DNA from: Planctomycetaceae bacterium | Lineage (GTDB): Bacteria > Planctomycetota > Planctomycetia > Pirellulales > Pirellulaceae | DNA: 64,000 nt | Reading direction: 5' to 3' | Assembly (NCBI GenBank): GCA_020638995.1 | Contig: JACKHM010000002.1 | Location: forward strand, 682,001-746,000 | Part shown: piece by piece, positions 61,205 through 64,000 of the stretch | Position numbering within the stretch: the stretch's first letter is position 1 | Layout of the letters: every line of letters starts with the position of its first letter | Notes under the pieces: model-generated | Told to the model about the DNA's origin: nothing | What the model saw: only the letters and a program-made list of their open reading frames with translations | The model's database searches: none | Position numbers and translations under genes: made by a program

Positions 61205-63274
61205 ATGACAAGGACAAGTTGGATCACCGTCTCTCTTCTCGTGATCGCCGCTGCCCTCGGTGTTGCAGATCCCGTCGTCGGGGAAGAACCGAAGGCAAAG
61301 GTGTTGCCTCCCTTTCCGTACGACTTGCTGAAGAACGACCTCTCAACTGCAGCGCGCTTTTGTGGACCGGCCCGATCGGAACTCGTCAGGCAGGGTTTGA
61401 TCACTGACAATCTTTCGCCAGCCGACCACCCTACGGTTCACGCCGGCGGACATGCCGCAGATATGCAACGGGCTCGTTTGGCGTCGAACGAGCGACCGGT
61501 AAGCGTCAGCGTTCATGGCAATGCACCCGAACCACATCAGCAGAATGAGGCCGTGGCGTACGCTACTAACCAAGCGCACTCGGAGTGTTTTGATAACGAT
61601 CCATTCCCCTCGGCAAAGAAATGTCAGGTCTGTCATCCAGGTCACTACCGCGAGTGGTCGGTTTCGGCGCACGCTTATGCCCAGCTGAGCCCCGTCTTTA
61701 ACACGATGTCGAACCGTCTGATCCAGGCCAATAACGGCACCTTAGGGGACTTCTGCATCCGTTGTCATACTCCGGTCGGTATGGCACTCGACGAACCGAT
61801 CGCGATGAGCAATATGGATCGCCATCCGGCAGCTCGTGAAGGCGTCACGTGCGTGGTTTGTCATCGTGTCAACCAGAATTGGGGACGAGGCTCGGGGCGT
61901 CTCGCGTTGGTCGCTGGTGGATTGAACGCTCCTATTTACGGTCCCACCGGAAACCAAGTCCTTGAGGAAGTACTCGCAAATCCCGATCGATATGGCGTGA
62001 TGAAGACCAGCGCCGATCCCACGATTCGCGGGCGCGAAGTTCATGCGGAGGTCGTGCCCTTCTTCGCGCTCACAACTCCCGCAGTTTGCGGTTCGTGTCA
62101 CGACGTATTTGCTCCAAACGGATTCCGCCTCGAAGATGCGTTCAGCGAATTTAAGGCGTCGCCTGCGGCGCGAAAGAAGTTTCAGAACTGCCAAGACTGC
62201 CACATGGGCTTATCACCGGGGGAAGCTTCCGGTTACGCGTTTGAGCCAGCCGCCAAAGTTGGAAACGTCTCCACTCCGCCTCGGAAACGAACCAATCACA
62301 TGATCGCGGGTCCCGACTACTCGATCATTCATCCCGGACTCTTCCCTCACAATCCCCAAGCTGTACGCGAGGAACATGCAGTTTTTGCGGACGATTTCGA
62401 GTCTGGTTTAGCAACGATGCGAGAGTGGTTGCAGTTTGACTATCGAGCCGGCTGGGGAACAGATGCGTTTGAGCGAGCTTTGCCAGAGAACTATTCGTTT
62501 CCCGCCGCTTGGGAAAGCCAAGCGCTCCGGTTCCGAGCCGCCGACATTCTGCGAGATCAGTTTGAGCTACTCGAAGAGGCTTCCCGCCAACGGCACCAGG
62601 TGCTGAGCGCGGGGTACAAGCTCGGCGATATCGTACTCGACAAGGCGGGCCGCGATGGAATTCACTTCCGAGTAAACGTCTTTAACGGCACGGACGGTCA
62701 CGGCGTGCCCACTGGCTTTGATGCGGAACGACTCGTGTTTCTGCGTGTCTCTGTCTGGGATCAAAATGGCAAGCTCGTGTTAGTATCTGGCGACCTGGAT
62801 CCCAACGGAGATGTTCGCGACAGTCATTCGCTCTATGTACACAACGGTGAGCTGCCGCTTGACCGCCAGTTGTTCTCGCTACAGACGAGATTTGTCGTAA
62901 GGAATATCCGCGGTGGCGAACGCGAACAGATCGTGCCCGTTCCCTATTCGCTCGACCCGTTGCCCTACACTCGCCCGGAAACTCGGCCCTTCACGGTCCT
63001 GGGACGCCCGGTTGGTGCCCGGAAACACAAGCAAAACATCGAAGTGGGCGGGACCCGCTGGGCCAAGTATCACATCGACCGATCTCAGCTCACTTGTAAC
63101 GGCCCCTATTATGCGCAAGTCGAACTCGTGGCCGGAATGGTGCCAGTCAACCTGATTCACTTTATTGAACCTGCGGGCTTCGATTATCACATGTCCGGTC
63201 GTGAAATCGCCGACGCGATCGTTGAAGGCCATGTCGTAGTCCACTCCGCTTCTGCGACGTTCCACGTTGAATAG
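61205..63274 (+). CDS. Exported pentahaem c-type cytochrome
   Basis: This 689-residue protein starts at ATG 61205, which is preferred over GTG 61133 because it opens with a signal peptide (SWITVSLLVIAAALGVA). Five CxxCH haem sites are seen: CQVCH 140, CIRCH 184, CVVCH 216, CGSCH 295 and CQDCH 329. Each haem-binding segment and the surrounding His residues suggest a cytochrome c554-like multihaem fold in residues 130-340. The C-terminal 350 residues have no haem motif and look beta-rich. It probably carries electrons in the periplasm or at the outer membrane. An exported protein gene starts 64 bases downstream. The electron donor and acceptor are unknown. Confidence 0.88.
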   Translation: MTRTSWITVSLLVIAAALGVADPVVGEEPKAKVLPPFPYDLLKNDLSTAARFCGPARSELVRQGLITDNLSPADHPTVHAGGHAADMQRARLASNERPVSVSVHGNAPEPHQQNEAVAYATNQAHSECFDNDPFPSAKKCQVCHPGHYREWSVSAHAYAQLSPVFNTMSNRLIQANNGTLGDFCIRCHTPVGMALDEPIAMSNMDRHPAAREGVTCVVCHRVNQNWGRGSGRLALVAGGLNAPIYGPTGNQVLEEVLANPDRYGVMKTSADPTIRGREVHAEVVPFFALTTPAVCGSCHDVFAPNGFRLEDAFSEFKASPAARKKFQNCQDCHMGLSPGEASGYAFEPAAKVGNVSTPPRKRTNHMIAGPDYSIIHPGLFPHNPQAVREEHAVFADDFESGLATMREWLQFDYRAGWGTDAFERALPENYSFPAAWESQALRFRAADILRDQFELLEEASRQRHQVLSAGYKLGDIVLDKAGRDGIHFRVNVFNGTDGHGVPTGFDAERLVFLRVSVWDQNGKLVLVSGDLDPNGDVRDSHSLYVHNGELPLDRQLFSLQTRFVVRNIRGGEREQIVPVPYSLDPLPYTRPETRPFTVLGRPVGARKHKQNIEVGGTRWAKYHIDRSQLTCNGPYYAQVELVAGMVPVNLIHFIEPAGFDYHMSGREIADAIVEGHVVVHSASATFHVE

Positions 63275-63338
63275 TAGTCATTTCAAAAGCTAATACTGAG
63301 TGGCAAGCACCCCGCATCGCTTGCCCAAGAGAAGACCC

Positions 63339-64000
63339 ATGAATCGACAAAATGTCACCGCGACAAGCTGGCTGTGGATGACGCTCGCGGTATTTGCGAT
63401 CGGCGCGGCTTCGGACGCTCAATCGCAAGAAGAGCACAATCCCTTCGTCGATGATCCTCCCAGGTTCGAAGAAGTCGAGTCAGAAGCCTTCGATTACGAG
63501 GGGTTTGAAGTCGAGTTTCCCGAGGGCAAGACGCCGTTGTGGTGCGAATTGCTTGAGGCGGGGCCGACGGTGCTAAGTTGGCCGGACGAACCCTTGGGAA
63601 ACTTCTTCGGCCACATGCTCGGGATCGAGCATCACATCATCGAGACTGAGATTGAAGAACATGCGATTGGTATTCAACCGATCCCCTCACGTCCACCGTT
63701 GTTGATCGAGTGGAACGAGTTGTTCCTCGGGCCTGGCACTCTTGCTCAAGGCATCGAGACGCCAACCGGCGCAATTTGGCGGCCAGCCTTTTGGGTGTTT
63801 GGAGAGTACCGCGGTGCGTTACAGTACTTTGACCGCGGCGATCCCAGCGCCGAGTGGACAAATCGCCTCGACCTGTTCGGACAGTTGAATCTCTCGGGGA
63901 CGGAACGCGTCCTCGTGGGAATGCGACCTTTCGACGAGGAGAACGGCGCCTCGCGAACATTCACGGGTTACGATGTCAACGACGGAATGTGGACCGACGG
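63339..64000 (+). CDS. Exported protein, N-terminal part (cut by right edge)
   Basis: The frame opens at ATG 63339 and is still open at base 64000, so at least 220 residues are encoded here. It begins with a signal peptide (TSWLWMTLAVFAIGAASDA), and an acidic segment with FVDDPP follows. Later stretches such as RNRLDLFGQLNLSG-like alternating residues, beginning near NRLDLFGQLNLSG, recall outer-membrane beta-barrels. I do not recognise a named family. Its closeness to the pentahaem cytochrome suggests co-transcription and a possible outer-membrane partner for electron transfer, which is speculative. Confidence 0.7.
   Translation, partial: MNRQNVTATSWLWMTLAVFAIGAASDAQSQEEHNPFVDDPPRFEEVESEAFDYEGFEVEFPEGKTPLWCELLEAGPTVLSWPDEPLGNFFGHMLGIEHHIIETEIEEHAIGIQPIPSRPPLLIEWNELFLGPGTLAQGIETPTGAIWRPAFWVFGEYRGALQYFDRGDPSAEWTNRLDLFGQLNLSGTERVLVGMRPFDEENGASRTFTGYDVNDGMWTD

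Overview
The window reads as a chromosomal segment of a planctomycete, most likely Pirellulales-like (Rhodopirellula/Blastopirellula type). This is an inference from several traits seen together. They are a 10,995-codon surface-protein gene with a LEPRxLL-like N-terminal motif and a dockerin near its C-terminus, a Ser/Thr kinase and a PQQ-propeller protein that share the same small N-terminal module, an ExbD with a zinc ribbon in front, a multihaem cytochrome, and a RAYT transposase surrounded by REP-like palindromes. No rRNA, CRISPR array, phage or plasmid functions were seen.

Layout. 1-8.9 kb (+ strand): end of an RlmKL 23S rRNA methyltransferase (cut by the left edge), a secreted HtrA-like protease, thiL-tsaE, a small REP cluster, a ROK sugar kinase, a sodium:solute symporter and a membrane-anchored Ser/Thr kinase. 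8.9-19.5 kb (- strand): one tight seven-gene unit. In transcription order it encodes a single-TM TonB-position protein, ExbB/TolQ, ExbD, zinc-ribbon ExbD, a PQQ-propeller/TPR membrane protein, a TPR plus peptide-type solute-binding protein with no ABC permease, and an exported coiled-coil protein. It looks like a proton-motive-force-driven envelope machine of unknown purpose. 19.5-21.7 kb (+): tRNA-Phe, a PAP2 phosphatase, a small planctomycete protein and a terminator. 21.7-54.7 kb (-): the giant gene. It encodes an N-terminal metzincin-type zinc protease module, thousands of residues of diverged beta-rich repeats, a PPC-like domain, Ig-like and FG-GAP-like parts, a dockerin and an acidic tail.

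54.8-58.2 kb holds the most unusual feature. Short palindromic units of two related classes (core A: CATCTCTCxxxGAGAGATG; core B: RTCACTTGGAAAGTGAY) occupy almost every intergenic gap around a RAYT gene (55665-56486). Three copies share one composite layout, with an A unit followed by a B unit exactly 45 bp downstream. One of these copies lies in frame inside the RAYT reading frame, and another begins one base after its stop codon. Local arrays have fixed periods (33, 35, 36 or 38 bp), the palindrome arms show compensatory changes, and the last unit supplies the stop codon of the neighbouring NDH-SelD gene. I read this as a REPIN-RAYT system at its source locus.

The right end holds DUF309 and LON-domain genes, the NDH-SelD fusion (-), rpsU (-), a pentahaem cytochrome (+) and the start of an exported protein cut by the right edge. 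All functions are inferred from sequence reading alone; no database search was run.
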